A DNA stretch of 64,000 bases from Rhodanobacter soli. Lineage in GTDB: Bacteria > Pseudomonadota > Gammaproteobacteria > Xanthomonadales > Rhodanobacteraceae. A program made the position numbers and the translations under genes. The first letter of the stretch is position 1. Each line of letters opens with the position of its first letter. The notes beneath the pieces are model-generated. The model saw nothing but the letters and a program-made list of their open reading frames with translations, ran no database searches and was not told where the DNA came from. This document shows positions 55,110 to 64,000 of this stretch, one piece after another. The stretch spans positions 1,488,001 through 1,552,000 of the forward strand of contig NZ_JBEPSD010000001.1 in the NCBI RefSeq assembly GCF_040548735.1. The letters run 5' to 3'.

Positions 55110-56954
55110 ATGGACGCACTCGACCATCTTTCGGACATCCTGCTGACGCGACTGGTCTGGACGTCCATCCAGGCGGGACTGCTGATCTGCGCCGTCTACC
55201 TGGCCGGCCGTTTATGGCCACGCCTGTCCGCGGCGATGCGCTGCATGCTGTGGTGGCTGGTCGGCGCACAGCTGCTGCTGGGCCTGCTGTGGCACGCGCC
55301 GCTGGAGCTTCCGCTGCTGTCGCCCGCACCGCTCGAAGCGACCGGCCCGACCGCGCTGCCCGTGGCGTTCTTCGCCACGACGGCGACCGCCCACGCCGCG
55401 CTGCCATCGATCGCTTCGCCGGCAACGCCAGCACTGTCCTGGCGCACCGGCGTCGCCCTGGCGTGGCTGGCCGTCGTGCTATTGCAGGCGCTGATCGCGC
55501 TGCGGCAGTGGCGGCGGGCACGCCGCATGCTGCGCGAATCGCAAGCCCTGCACGACGCCGCGCTGCAGATGCTTTGCGCACGCCAGGCGCGGCAGCTCGG
55601 CTTGCGCCGCTGCCCGCGGCTGCGCGTCTCGGACGCGATCGTCTCGCCGCAGGTGACCGGCCTGTGGCGGCCCACCGTGCTCCTGCCGGCCGGCCACGCG
55701 CTCAGCGCCGACGAAGCAGCAATGGCGATCGCGCACGAACTGGCCCACTTGCGCCGCGGCGACCTGTGGCTGGCGTGGGTGCCGGCGATCGCGCAGTGCC
55801 TGTTCTGCTTCCACCCGCTGGTGCGCTGGGCGATGCGCGAATACGCGCTCAACCGCGAATCGGCATGCGATGCGCAGGTCATGCAGCAGGACCACGCCGC
55901 GCCGCAGGACTACGGCCGCCTGCTGCTGCGCCTCGGCGTGGCGCAACCGATGCACGCCGGCCTCGCCGGCGCTTCCCCGTCCTTCCACAACCTCAAGAGG
56001 CGACTGACCATGTTGCAGCAAACCGTGAACCAGCCGCCGTCGCGCACGCGCGGCTGGCTGCTCGTCGCACTGATCGCCCTCGTCGGCGTGTTGCCCTATC
56101 GCGTGACGGCGGCCGGCGCGGACAGCGCCCCCGCCTCGCCGGCTTCCACGCAGGCAAGCCTGCTGCCGCCACCACCCCCGCCACCGCCGGCCCCTCCGGT
56201 GGCACCACTTCCCGCCGTTCCTGCCGTGCCGCCGGCACCGCCACCGCCGCCACCCGCCCCGCCGCACGACGTCAGTGGCCTGCGCGCCCACTACGCCAAC
56301 GTCGCCATCCACACCGACGCCAGCGAAGGCTTCGCGTTGCTCGATGGCGATGCGGCCATCGTCAACGGCAGCGACGTCGACCTCGCCGCCGCGAAGCGCC
56401 TGCAGCGGGACGGCAAGCCCATGATGTGGTTTCGCCGAGGCGACAAGGCCTACCTGATCGACGATCCCGCCTACGTGCAACGCGCCAAGGCCGCCTACGC
56501 GCCGGTCGACGCCTTGGCCAAGCAACAAGGCGAACTGGGTGGCAAGCAGGGCGCGCTCGGCGGCAAACAGGGAGCCCTGGGCGCGCAGCAGGGCGCGCTG
56601 GGCGCCAGGCAAGGGCAGCTCGCCGGCCAGCGCGCGATGCTGGCCAGCCGGCAAGCCATGCTCGCCGCGCCATCCAGCCAGCATGAACGCCCCGCGGAAA
56701 CGCAGGCGAACCGTACCAGGCTGGAAGCCAGCGAGCAGGAACTCGATCAGCAGCAGGAAAAGCTCAGTCAGCAACAGTCGGCGCTGGGCCGGCAGCAGGC
56801 CGAACTGGGCAAGCAGCAGGAAGCGCTCGGCGCGCAACAGGAAGCACTCGGCAAGCGCCAGGAACAGGCCACCAGCCAGGCCAGTCAGCAGATCGGCAAG
56901 TTGCTCGACGAAGCGATCGCCAAAGGTGTCGCGAAGCCGACCAGCCTGCGCTGA
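55110..56954 (+). CDS. M56 family (BlaR1-like) membrane metallopeptidase with heptad-repeat tail
   Basis: 614 residues. Membrane helices (IQAGLLICAVYLAG; MLWWLVGAQLLLGLLW; TGVALAWLAVVLLQALIAL) flank the cytoplasmic zinc site HELAHLRRGD (~208) with NRESACDAQV further on. After the last helix (GWLLVALIALVGVLPY, ~315) comes a proline-rich linker. A periplasmic part then carries two blocks of 7-residue repeats (KQGALGG type, ~470-520; QEALGAQ type, ~537-590). BlaR1's penicillin-binding sensor is absent, so the inducing signal must differ. It probably triggers cleavage of the adjacent BlaI-type repressor. Confidence 0.85.
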   Translation: MDALDHLSDILLTRLVWTSIQAGLLICAVYLAGRLWPRLSAAMRCMLWWLVGAQLLLGLLWHAPLELPLLSPAPLEATGPTALPVAFFATTATAHAALPSIASPATPALSWRTGVALAWLAVVLLQALIALRQWRRARRMLRESQALHDAALQMLCARQARQLGLRRCPRLRVSDAIVSPQVTGLWRPTVLLPAGHALSADEAAMAIAHELAHLRRGDLWLAWVPAIAQCLFCFHPLVRWAMREYALNRESACDAQVMQQDHAAPQDYGRLLLRLGVAQPMHAGLAGASPSFHNLKRRLTMLQQTVNQPPSRTRGWLLVALIALVGVLPYRVTAAGADSAPASPASTQASLLPPPPPPPPAPPVAPLPAVPAVPPAPPPPPPAPPHDVSGLRAHYANVAIHTDASEGFALLDGDAAIVNGSDVDLAAAKRLQRDGKPMMWFRRGDKAYLIDDPAYVQRAKAAYAPVDALAKQQGELGGKQGALGGKQGALGAQQGALGARQGQLAGQRAMLASRQAMLAAPSSQHERPAETQANRTRLEASEQELDQQQEKLSQQQSALGRQQAELGKQQEALGAQQEALGKRQEQATSQASQQIGKLLDEAIAKGVAKPTSLR

Positions 56955-57010
56955 GGGGAACCTCGGAGCCTCCTCCCCTGACCTCCAGCAAGACCCAACG
57001 CATCGCCTTG

Positions 57011-57118
57011 CTCCCTCCCCTGCTCGCAGGGGAGGGCTGGGGTGGGGTCGCTCTTCATCAAGCCCAAGATCAAGAGCGTCCCCCCCTCCTGTCCTCCCCC
57101 TGCTGCGCAGGGGGAGGA
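57011..57118. repeat. Paired (BIME-like) G/C-rich palindromic repeat
   Basis: CTCCCCTGC-TC-GCAGGGGAG (57015-57034) with trailing G-tract, then a linker with GATCAAGAGCG, then CTCCCCCTGC-TGC-GCAGGGGGAG (57094-57116) in the opposite sense. The architecture is as at 3944-4052. It lies between the convergent M56 and DPP-IV-type genes and may stop both transcripts. Confidence 0.8.
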
Positions 57119-57197
57119 ACCGGGCGTGTTGCTTCTACTTCCACCCCGCAAGCGAAGAGGGACCAAGACAGCGGTACCTCACATAACTCGCAACCGC

Positions 57198-59534
57198 TCA
57201 GCGCCAGGGCCACGCCTTCAATTTGTACTCCACCGGCGGTGTATTGCCGGCCAGATGCTGCACGAAATAGTCCCAGCGCCGGCGGGTGGCGTACGGAGTG
57301 GCCTCGGCGTAGCCGTGGTGGACGTTCGGGATCAGCAGCAGGTCGAAATCCTTGTTCGCCTTGATCAGTGCGTCGGCCACCAGCAGGGTCTGGTAGGGCG
57401 GCACGTTGTCGTCCATCGTGCCGTGCACCAGCATCAGCCGTCCCTTGAGGTTCTTCGCGAAACTCTGGTTGGCCTGGGCGTCGTAGTTGGTCTTGCCGTC
57501 CTTGTCGGTGACCAGCAGGCCCTGCCATTTTTCGGCCCAGTCGTCTTCGTAGTTGCGGTTGTCGTGGTTGCCGCTTTCGGCCCAGCCGACCTTGAAGAAG
57601 TCCGGGTAGTGGAACATCGCGGCCGCGGTGGCGTTGCCGCCGCCGGAGTGGCCCCAGATGCCCACGCGGTCGAGGTCGATCCACGGATACTTCTTGCCGA
57701 GTTCCTTCAGGCCGAGCACCTGGTCAGGCAGGGTGTTGTCCTCGACGTGCTCGAAGTAGGCGTCGTGGAAGGCTTTCGAACGCCACGGCGTGCCCATGCC
57801 GTCGAGCGCGATCACGATGAAACCGAGTTCCGCCATCGCCTGGTGGTCGGCGCGCGCGGAGGAGAAGCTGCGCCCGCGCACCGAGCCGGTCTGCGGACCC
57901 GGGTAGATGTAGTCGATGATCGGGTATTTCTTCGAGGGGTCGAAGTTCGTCGGCTTGAACATCATGCCGTACAGGTCGGTCTTGCCGTCGCGACCCTTCA
58001 CCGTGAACGGGATCGGCGGCACCCAGCCGGCGGCCTTCAGCCGCGAGATGTCGGCAGTCGCCACGCTGGCCAGCTTGCGGCCGTCGTCCGCACTGCGCAG
58101 CACAGTGACCGGCGGCGTGGTCGGCGTGGAATACGCATCAACGAAGGACTTGCCGTCCGGCGACAGCGTGACGGTGTGGTCGGCCGCTTCCGGCGTCAGC
58201 AGCACCGGCTTGCCGCCGTCCAGGCCGACCTTGAAGAACTGCTGGTAGTACGGGTTCACGCCCGCGGTGCGGCCGACGCCGCGGAACCACACCGTGCGCG
58301 TCTTCGGATCGACCTTCAGCACCTCGGTAACGTTGCCGTCGCCCTTGGTGATCGCGCGCTTGAGCTTGCCGCTGGTGAGGTCGTACAGGTACAGGTTGCC
58401 CCAGTTGTTGCGCTCGCTGAACCAGATCGCCTCGTTCGTCTCGGGCAGGTAGCGCCAGTTCACCGCGCCGTTGCCGCTCTCGTAGTAGGTCGGCACCACT
58501 TCCTCGAACACCGTGCGCACCTTGCCGGTGCTCGCGTCGGCGACGCGGAACCATTCGTGCTTGTGGTCGCGCGAGGTGGAGACGAAGGCGAGGGTCTTGC
58601 CGTCGGCCGCCCACTTCACGTCGTCCCAGCCGCCGTCGGGGCCGCAGCTGACGTCGTCGCACAGGGTGGAGCGATGCTGGTCCGGCGGCATCTGCAGGCG
58701 CAGCACCTCCTTCGCCGCCACGTCGACGATGACGCGCTCGATCATCGTCACGTCCTTGTCGCCGACCAGCGGGTACTTCCACTTCTCCAGCTTCGGATGG
58801 CCGACGTTGGTGCTGACCAGGTACATCTCGCCGGTCTTGCGCTGGTCCTGCTGGAACGTGGCGATCCGCTTCGAATCCGGCGACCACTCCACGATCGCGT
58901 TGTCGGTGTGCTTCCAGCCGGCGTTGTCGGTGGCGTAGCCGAAGTTCTCCACGCCGTCGGTGGTGAGCTGGGTCTCCTTGCCGCTGGCGACGTCGCGCAG
59001 CCACAGGTTCCAGTCGCGGATGAACGCCTCGCTCTTCTTGTCCGGCGACAGCGCGCCCGGCTCCTTGCCGGTCTTCACCAGCGAGGCGCGGTCGACGCAG
59101 CTGGCCTCGGCGGCGGCGAGGTCGCACACGTAGTGCTTGCTGCGCACGGCAATATCGACCCGCCCGTCCGGCCGTACCTCGTAGCCGGTCACCGGCAACT
59201 TCTTCGCATCGACCGGCTTGTCGCCGGCCTTGCCCAGCGCGGCGGCCAGCTTCGCCTGGTCGAACAGCGGCGCGGTCTTGCCGCTGGCCGCATCCATGCG
59301 AACGAAGTGATCGCCGCCGGCATCGTGGTCGACATACCAGAAGTGGCCGTCGTCCAGCCATTCGACCTTCTGCACCGCGTGATCGACCAGCGGTGCGGTG
59401 TTGTAGCTCATGAAGCGTTCCGCCCGCGCGTAGTCGTTCGCGCTCAGCGTACGTCCCTGCGCGGCGACGCCGGCGGACAATGTTCCCATGACCAGCGCGC
59501 CAAGCACGCGCGAACTGTTGATCTTCAAGCCCAT
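57198..59534 (-). CDS. S9 family dipeptidyl-peptidase (DPP-IV type)
   Basis: 778 residues with a signal peptide (LGALVMGTLSAGVAAQ), so periplasmic. The beta-propeller (~50-480) includes EWSPDSKRIATFQQDQRKTG and HEWFRVADASTGKV. The hydrolase domain has GIWGHSGGGNAT (Ser ~628), HGTMDDNVPP (Asp ~705) and NVHHGYAEATPYATRRRWDY (His ~740). It trims X-Pro or X-Ala dipeptides from peptides. Start 59534 is preceded by AGGGGA 7 bases away. It diverges from the thioesterase gene across about 190 bases. Confidence 0.9.
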   Translation of the reverse strand: MGLKINSSRVLGALVMGTLSAGVAAQGRTLSANDYARAERFMSYNTAPLVDHAVQKVEWLDDGHFWYVDHDAGGDHFVRMDAASGKTAPLFDQAKLAAALGKAGDKPVDAKKLPVTGYEVRPDGRVDIAVRSKHYVCDLAAAEASCVDRASLVKTGKEPGALSPDKKSEAFIRDWNLWLRDVASGKETQLTTDGVENFGYATDNAGWKHTDNAIVEWSPDSKRIATFQQDQRKTGEMYLVSTNVGHPKLEKWKYPLVGDKDVTMIERVIVDVAAKEVLRLQMPPDQHRSTLCDDVSCGPDGGWDDVKWAADGKTLAFVSTSRDHKHEWFRVADASTGKVRTVFEEVVPTYYESGNGAVNWRYLPETNEAIWFSERNNWGNLYLYDLTSGKLKRAITKGDGNVTEVLKVDPKTRTVWFRGVGRTAGVNPYYQQFFKVGLDGGKPVLLTPEAADHTVTLSPDGKSFVDAYSTPTTPPVTVLRSADDGRKLASVATADISRLKAAGWVPPIPFTVKGRDGKTDLYGMMFKPTNFDPSKKYPIIDYIYPGPQTGSVRGRSFSSARADHQAMAELGFIVIALDGMGTPWRSKAFHDAYFEHVEDNTLPDQVLGLKELGKKYPWIDLDRVGIWGHSGGGNATAAAMFHYPDFFKVGWAESGNHDNRNYEDDWAEKWQGLLVTDKDGKTNYDAQANQSFAKNLKGRLMLVHGTMDDNVPPYQTLLVADALIKANKDFDLLLIPNVHHGYAEATPYATRRRWDYFVQHLAGNTPPVEYKLKAWPWR

Positions 59535-59728
59535 GTTGCGTTCCCCTTGCGAAAGCGGATTTCTGCGGTTGCCGACCCTGGCCCAGATGCACCCGAACAC
59601 CCGATGCTAACGTGAGCATGACCGATGGCACCCCTGCCATTGGTCCCGATGACCCCGCCCATCCCGCAAAATGCGCCACCGCATGGACAGCATGCAACCT
59701 GCCCCGTCCACCCACAGAAGCGACCCCG

Positions 59729-60121
59729 ATGTCCCCTGCCCCGATCGAAGCCCGCCTGCTGGAAATGGTTTTCCCCGACCACACCAATCACCTCGGCACC
59801 CTGTTCGGCGGCCAGGCGCTGGCGTGGATGGACAAGGCCGCCTTCATCGTGGCCTCGCGCTACGCACGGCGCACTGTGGTCACCGCGCGCTCGGAGGAGG
59901 TGAACTTCCGCGTGCCGGTACGTACCGGCCAGCTGGTCGAACTGGTCGCCAGCGTGGTCAAGGTCGGCCGCAGCTCGATGCACGTCGAGGTGGAAATGAC
60001 CGCCGAGGACCCGCTCAGCGGTGACCGCCGGGTCTGCACCACCGGCCGCTTCGTGATGATCGCGCTGGATTCCAACGGCTCGCCCACGGCGATCCCCGCG
60101 CTACCGGATGCCGCCGGCTGA
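59729..60121 (+). CDS. Acyl-CoA thioesterase (YciA/BACH hotdog type)
   Basis: 130 residues of one hotdog domain. PDHTNHLGTLFGGQALAWMD is the conserved helix start with the catalytic acid, and VTARSEEVNFRVPVRTGQLV and GRSSMHVEVEMTAED follow. It hydrolyses acyl-CoA in the cytoplasm; chain-length preference is unknown. The start at 59729 gives a family-like N-terminus, although the frame extends upstream. A glutathione S-transferase gene follows. Confidence 0.88.
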   Translation: MSPAPIEARLLEMVFPDHTNHLGTLFGGQALAWMDKAAFIVASRYARRTVVTARSEEVNFRVPVRTGQLVELVASVVKVGRSSMHVEVEMTAEDPLSGDRRVCTTGRFVMIALDSNGSPTAIPALPDAAG

Positions 60122-60198
60122 ACACCGGCGCGGGCCCTGCTTGACGGGCCTGCGCCGGCCGTCGCACGCTGCGGCCTCCGTGTTCCCGGAGCCGCGTC

Positions 60199-60951
60199 AT
60201 GCCGCAGCGCCTCAGAATCATCGGCAATTACCTCTCGCCCTATGTGCGCAAGGTACTGGTATGCCTCGAGTTGAAAGGGCTGGAATACGAGGTCGACCCG
60301 ATCGCGCCGTTCGTCGGCAACGACGAATTCACCCGGCTCAGCCCGCTGCGCCGCGTGCCCGTGCTGGTCGACGGCGAACTGGTGCTCAGCGACTCCTCGG
60401 TGATCTGCCAGTATCTGGAAGACCAGCAGCCCACGCCGTCGGTCTATCCGCGCGACATCGCCGACCGCGCCCGCGCCCGCTGGCTGGAGGAGTACGCCGA
60501 CACGCGGCTGGCCGACGGGCTGATCTGGCGGCTGTTCCACCAACTCGCGATCAAGCGCCACGTCTTCGGCGAGGCGCCCAACGAGGCCGTGGTGCAGCAT
60601 GCGCGCGAAGTGGAGATTCCCGCCGCGCTCGACTACCTGGAACGCCAGCTGCCGGACGAAGGCTTCGTGTTCGGCGCATTGTCGATCGCCGACATCAGCC
60701 TCGCCAGCTTCTTCCGCACCGCCTCGTTCGTGCGTTACGCGATCGACGCCGAACGCTGGCCGCGGATGGCCGCGCTGGTGGCGCAGGTGCAGGCGCTGCC
60801 GGTGTTCCAGAAACTGGCCGGCTTCGAGGACTGCATGCTGCGCCTGCCCTTGGCCGAGCAGCGCGGCGCCCTGATCACCGCCGGCGCGCCGCTGACCAGC
60901 GACACCCTGGGCACCAGCGCACCGCGCCCCGGCCCGCCGCGCGCGTCCTGA
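60199..60951 (+). CDS. Glutathione S-transferase family protein
   Basis: 250 residues. The thioredoxin-like domain has the active-site region NYLSPYVRKVLVCLELKG (Ser ~13), cis-Pro VPVLVDG and SDSSVICQYLED; the helical C-domain includes GALSIADISLASFFRTASFV. The C-terminal ~35 residues are a Pro/Ala-rich extension. It is unlike the GST at 1374, so not a recent duplicate. Substrate unknown. Confidence 0.88.
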   Translation: MPQRLRIIGNYLSPYVRKVLVCLELKGLEYEVDPIAPFVGNDEFTRLSPLRRVPVLVDGELVLSDSSVICQYLEDQQPTPSVYPRDIADRARARWLEEYADTRLADGLIWRLFHQLAIKRHVFGEAPNEAVVQHAREVEIPAALDYLERQLPDEGFVFGALSIADISLASFFRTASFVRYAIDAERWPRMAALVAQVQALPVFQKLAGFEDCMLRLPLAEQRGALITAGAPLTSDTLGTSAPRPGPPRAS

Positions 60952-60954
60952 TCG

Positions 60955-61050
60955 CTCCCTTCCCTGCCAAGCAGGGGAGGGGTTCGCTCTTGATCTTCAG
61001 CTCCTCGCCGGCCCGGGCAATCCCACCCGGGTGCGCAGGGAGAGGAGCGT
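60955..61050. repeat. Degenerate copy of the G/C-rich palindromic repeat
   Basis: TCCCTGCCAAGCAGGGGAGG with a following CTCTTGATC linker matches the element seen at 3944 and 57011. The second half is altered (CCCGGGCAATCCCACCCGGG then GGGAGAGGAGC). It separates the convergent GST and LysR genes. Confidence 0.55.
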
Positions 61051-61057
61051 CAGAGTC

Positions 61058-61957
61058 TCAGCGCTGCCCCGTCGTCAGTTCCACCAGCCAGTCCACGAAC
61101 ACCCGTAGCCGTGCCGGCATCTGCCGCTGCTGCGGGTACAGGATGGTCATCGGCAGTGACGGCGGCGGGTGTGCCGGCAGCAGCTCGCGCAGCCCACCGC
61201 TCTTCAGCGCATCGACGATGCGGTAACGCGGCATCTGCGCGATGCCCAGGCCCGCTTCGCAGCAGCCGAGGTAGGCATCCACGCCGCTGACGCTGACGCA
61301 GCCCGGCAGCACGACTTCGCGCCGCTTGCGGCCGACCATGAACTCCAGCGGCTCGGCCCGGTGGGTGGTCGGCGAAACCCAGTTCACCGCCAGGTGGCCG
61401 TCCTGCAGTGCGGCCAGCGAATCGGGCAGGCCATGCCGGCGCACGTAGGCAGCGCTGGCCACGGTGACCTGTTCCAGCGTCGCCACGCGGCGTCCGACCA
61501 TGCCCGAATCGCCCAGTTCGCCGACGCGCAGTACGCAATCCACGCCTTCGCGCACCAGGTCGACGAAGCGGTCGCCGGTGCCGATGTCCAGCTGGATCTG
61601 CGGGAACCGCGCGAAGAAATCCCGCAGCGCGGGAATCACCAGCAGGCGCGCCAACGTCGCCGGCAGGTCGACGCGCAAGCGGCCCTTCGGCTGCACCCGC
61701 GCCTCGCGGAAATCCGTCTCGACCTCGTCCACGTCGGCCAGCAGGCGCAGGCAATGGCCGTAATAGGTCTCGCCGTCGCGGGTGGCGCGCACGCGGCGGG
61801 TGGTCCGCTGCAGCAGCTGCGCGCCCAGCCGCGCCTCCAGCCGCTTGATCGCGTGGGTGACGGTGGCGCGCGGCAGGTTCAGGTCATCCGCCGCGGCGGT
61901 GAAGCTGCCCAGTTCGACGATCCGCGTATACAGCCGCATGGCTTCGAGTCGGTCCAT
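61058..61957 (-). CDS. LysR family transcriptional regulator
   Basis: 299 residues. The helix-turn-helix is [20 protein letters not shown] with [20 protein letters not shown]; the effector domain has [19 protein letters not shown] and [14 protein letters not shown]. This CrgA/DmlR-type group often controls a divergent oxidoreductase gene. The aldo/keto reductase starts 105 bases away in the opposite direction. The frame extends to 62002, but [10 protein letters not shown] is the usual N-terminus. Confidence 0.92.
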   Translation of the reverse strand: MDRLEAMRLYTRIVELGSFTAAADDLNLPRATVTHAIKRLEARLGAQLLQRTTRRVRATRDGETYYGHCLRLLADVDEVETDFREARVQPKGRLRVDLPATLARLLVIPALRDFFARFPQIQLDIGTGDRFVDLVREGVDCVLRVGELGDSGMVGRRVATLEQVTVASAAYVRRHGLPDSLAALQDGHLAVNWVSPTTHRAEPLEFMVGRKRREVVLPGCVSVSGVDAYLGCCEAGLGIAQMPRYRIVDALKSGGLRELLPAHPPPSLPMTILYPQQRQMPARLRVFVDWLVELTTGQR

Positions 61958-61977
61958 GGCATTGTTGCTTGTTTTGA

Positions 61978-61993
61978 AATGGTGATGGCCATT
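61978..61993. promoter_or_regulatory. LysR-type operator candidate
   Basis: AATGG-TGATGG-CCATT is a symmetrical element in the 105-base divergent region, about 20 bases from the regulator start, a common place for an autoregulatory LysR site. Confidence 0.4.
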
Positions 61994-62062
61994 ATTGAGC
62001 ATTTATCCACTCGCCGTCGCGGCGCACCATGCACCCTCCTTTCACCCACCGGAGCGACAACC

Positions 62063-63070
62063 ATGCAGACCCGCACTCTCGGCAAGAATCCTCATGGAAA
62101 GCCGGGCCCCCAGGTCTCCGCCCTCGGCCTCGGCTGCATGGGCATGAGCGCGTTCTACGGCCAGCACGACGACGCCGAATCGATCGCCACCATCCACCAC
62201 GCACTGGACCGCGGCCTCAACCTGCTCGACACCGCCGACATGTACGGCCCGCACACCAACGAGGTACTGGTGGGCAAGGCGATCAAGGGGCGCCGCCAGC
62301 AGGCCTTCGTCGCCACCAAGTTCGGCATCGTGCGCAACCCGGACGACCCGCAGGCGCGCGGCGTCAACGGCCGCCCGGAGTACGTGCGCGCGGCCTGCGA
62401 CGCCAGCCTGCAGCGGCTCGGCATCGATACCATCGACCTGTACTACCAGCATCGCGTCGACCCGGGCGTGCCGATCGAGGAGACCGTCGGCGCGATGGCC
62501 GAACTGGTTGTCGCCGGCAAGGTGCGCTACCTCGGCCTGAGCGAGGCCTCCGGCGCCACGCTGGAACGTGCGTACAAGGTGCACCCGATCGCCGCGTTGC
62601 AAAGCGAGTTCTCGCTGTGGACGCGCGACCCGCAAACGAACGGCATGCTCGCCGCCTGCCGCAGACTCGGCGTCAGCCTGGTCGCCTATTCGCCGCTGGG
62701 CCGCGGCTTCCTCACCGGTGCGATCCGCTCGCCGGACGATTTCGACGCCGACGACTACCGCCGCGGCAGCCCGCGTTTCATGGGCGACAACTTCACCCGC
62801 AACCTGCAACTGGTCGAACAGGTGAAAACGCTGGCCGCCGACAAGGGCTGCTCGCCCGCGCAGCTGGCGCTGGCCTGGGTGCTGGCGCAGGACGAGGACG
62901 TGCTGGCCATCCCCGGCACACGCAAACGCAGCCGGCTGGACGAAAACCTCGGTGCGCTCGACGTGCGGCTCAGCGCCGCCGAACTCGCGGCGATCGACGC
63001 GGTGTTTCCTCCCGACGCCGCCGTCGGCAATCGCTACGCCGACGCTATGATGCACATGGTGAACATGTAA
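62063..63070 (+). CDS. Aldo/keto reductase
   Basis: 335 residues of an (alpha/beta)8 NADPH-dependent oxidoreductase. [17 protein letters not shown]-like [20 protein letters not shown] (Asp, Tyr), ATKFGI (Lys) and [10 protein letters not shown] (His) give the catalytic tetrad; [16 protein letters not shown] binds the cofactor phosphate. It resembles AKR13-like reductases of aldehydes or methylglyoxal. GGAG lies 8 bases before ATG 62063. It is probably controlled by the divergent LysR protein. Confidence 0.92.
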   Translation: MQTRTLGKNPHGKPGPQVSALGLGCMGMSAFYGQHDDAESIATIHHALDRGLNLLDTADMYGPHTNEVLVGKAIKGRRQQAFVATKFGIVRNPDDPQARGVNGRPEYVRAACDASLQRLGIDTIDLYYQHRVDPGVPIEETVGAMAELVVAGKVRYLGLSEASGATLERAYKVHPIAALQSEFSLWTRDPQTNGMLAACRRLGVSLVAYSPLGRGFLTGAIRSPDDFDADDYRRGSPRFMGDNFTRNLQLVEQVKTLAADKGCSPAQLALAWVLAQDEDVLAIPGTRKRSRLDENLGALDVRLSAAELAAIDAVFPPDAAVGNRYADAMMHMVNM

Positions 63071-63075
63071 CGCCG

Positions 63076-63187
63076 TGCTCCCTCCCCTGCTCTGCAGGGG
63101 AGGGGTGGGGTGGGGTGGGGTGCTTTTGACTTTGCGGCAACTCGGAGCAACCCCCTCCCAACCTCCCCCTGCACGCAGGGGGAGGAG
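63076..63187. repeat. Paired (BIME-like) G/C-rich palindromic repeat
   Basis: CTCCCCTGC-TCT-GCAGGGGAG followed by three GGGGT tracts, a linker, then CCCCCTCCCAACCTCCCCCT and GCACGCAGGGGGAGGAGC in the opposite sense. Same architecture as the copies at 3944 and 57011. It separates the aldo/keto reductase gene from queF. Confidence 0.75.
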
Positions 63188-63212
63188 CTAAGGGCCGAAG
63201 CGGAAGAACAGC

Positions 63213-63226
63213 TAAACTTCACCGCA
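63213..63226 (+). promoter_or_regulatory. -10 box placed for a leaderless queF transcript
   Basis: TAAACT at 63213-63218 precedes the queF ATG (63226) by 7 bases, without a Shine-Dalgarno sequence. The geometry is close to that of trmL, ubiJ and arfB. Confidence 0.35.
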
Positions 63227-64000
63227 TGAGCACCCCCGAACACTCCCCGCTCGGCAAGGACACCGCCTACGCCGACCGCTACGATCCGCGCCTGCTGTTT
63301 CCGATCCCGCGCGCGGACAAGCGCGCCGAGATCGGCGTGGCCGAAACGCTGCCGTTCCATGGCGTGGACATCTGGAACGCCTACGAGCTGTCGTGGCTCG
63401 ACCTGCGCGGCAAGCCGCAGGTGGCGCTGGCCGAGTTCCACGTGCCGGCATCCTCGCCGCACATCATCGAATCGAAGTCGTTCAAGCTGTACCTCAACGG
63501 CTTCGCGCAGGAGCGCATCGCGGACGCCGCGACGCTGTCCGCCACCCTGATGCACGACCTGTCCGCGGCGGCCGGCGCGGTGGTCAACGTGCAATTGCGC
63601 GACGCATGCGCCGCTGCGCTTCCCGTCATCGACCTGGATGGACGCCTGCTCGACGACCAGGACATCGCCATCGACCACTACGGCCCGCCGAACGCCGATT
63701 TCCTGCAGGCCGACATCGCCGCCACGCCGGTGGCGGAAACCCTGGTCTCGCACCTGCTGCGCTCGAACTGCCCGGTCACCGGACAACCCGACTGGGGCAG
63801 CGTGCAGATCGCCTACCATGGCGCGCCGATCGACCACGCCGGCCTGCTGCGCTACCTGGTCTCCTTCCGCACCCACAACGAATTCCACGAGCAATGCGTG
63901 GAACGCATCTTCGTCGACCTGACGCAGCGCTGCGCGCCGCGTCAGCTCAGCGTGTACGCGCGCTACACCCGCCGCGGCGGGCTGGACATCAACCCGTTCC
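63226..64000 (+). CDS. queF: NADPH-dependent 7-cyano-7-deazaguanine reductase QueF (3' end cut)
   Basis: 258 residues are present; the family's long form is about 275-282, so only the end is missing at the window edge. N-terminal [20 protein letters not shown] and [14 protein letters not shown], then [20 protein letters not shown]. The catalytic-Cys segment is [20 protein letters not shown], with [20 protein letters not shown] after it. It reduces preQ0 to preQ1 in queuosine synthesis for tRNA. This is the two-domain YqcD/E. coli-type enzyme. Confidence 0.95.
   Translation, partial: MSTPEHSPLGKDTAYADRYDPRLLFPIPRADKRAEIGVAETLPFHGVDIWNAYELSWLDLRGKPQVALAEFHVPASSPHIIESKSFKLYLNGFAQERIADAATLSATLMHDLSAAAGAVVNVQLRDACAAALPVIDLDGRLLDDQDIAIDHYGPPNADFLQADIAATPVAETLVSHLLRSNCPVTGQPDWGSVQIAYHGAPIDHAGLLRYLVSFRTHNEFHEQCVERIFVDLTQRCAPRQLSVYARYTRRGGLDINPF

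Noticed and set aside
54661..56954. A beta-lactam resistance operon (blaI-blaR1)
   Set aside because: No beta-lactamase or penicillin-binding protein gene is adjacent, and the M56 protein lacks the penicillin-binding sensor domain.

Overview
The window is GC-rich, densely coding chromosomal DNA. It most likely comes from a gammaproteobacterium of the Xanthomonadales (Lysobacterales), closest in style to Rhodanobacteraceae such as Rhodanobacter or Dyella. The inference rests on protein flavour (rdgC, ttcA, pssA, ubiJ-ubiB, ubiK, comM, queF), many S9 peptidases and TonB-dependent receptors, a cluster resembling Xanthomonas xagABC, a B12-riboswitch nrdA-nrdB locus, and intergenic palindromes of the Xanthomonadales kind. 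No phage, insertion sequence, CRISPR array, rRNA or tRNA was seen.

Layout. 1-12.2 kb is mostly housekeeping and hydrolytic genes: a phosphoesterase tail, proline iminopeptidase, glutathione S-transferase, M1 aminopeptidase, alpha/beta hydrolase, fatty acid hydroxylase, YgjP-like protease, rdgC, aromatic aminotransferase, ttcA, a YdcH-type protein, a GNAT enzyme and pssA. At 12.2-12.5 kb lies a decayed HlyD/AaeA-type membrane-fusion gene. From 22.2 down to 12.5 kb on the minus strand runs a five-gene unit: TonB receptor, YfcC permease, CocE/X-Pro-type peptidase, LysR regulator, glutamyl-endopeptidase-like S9 peptidase. A CapA-family gene diverges from it. Together they look like a peptide uptake and degradation locus, perhaps for Glu-rich peptides (inference).

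23.6-32.3 kb: a DUF4156 lipoprotein, a two-domain M16 protease, a small exported protein behind a textbook sigma-54 promoter, then trmL, ubiJ-ubiB, truC, arfB and a PlsC-type acyltransferase. 32.5-38.4 kb: a four-gene exopolysaccharide operon (sugar-nucleotide epimerase, processive-type GT2, TPR/beta-barrel export protein, acyltransferase-SGNH protein) with a sigma-54-like promoter and a perfect CRP/Clp-type site in front. 38.4-42.5 kb: the glyoxylate shunt (aceB, aceA) with a divergent LysR regulator. 42.6-46.9 kb: a cation/proton antiporter, comM, ubiK and a P-II protein.

46.9-51.1 kb: class Ia ribonucleotide reductase, nrdA - small ORF - nrdB, preceded by two NrdR-like boxes placed over a sigma-70 promoter and a cobalamin riboswitch. 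51.3-57 kb: an Oar-like TonB receptor with a strong terminator, then a BlaI-type repressor with two palindromic operators and an M56 (BlaR1-like) peptidase with an unusual heptad-repeat periplasmic tail. 57-64 kb: a DPP-IV-type S9 peptidase, acyl-CoA thioesterase, glutathione S-transferase, a divergent LysR/aldo-keto reductase pair and queF, cut by the window edge. A G/C-rich paired palindrome recurs at five intergenic sites.

All functional calls come from reading motifs and remembered family features. No database search was run.
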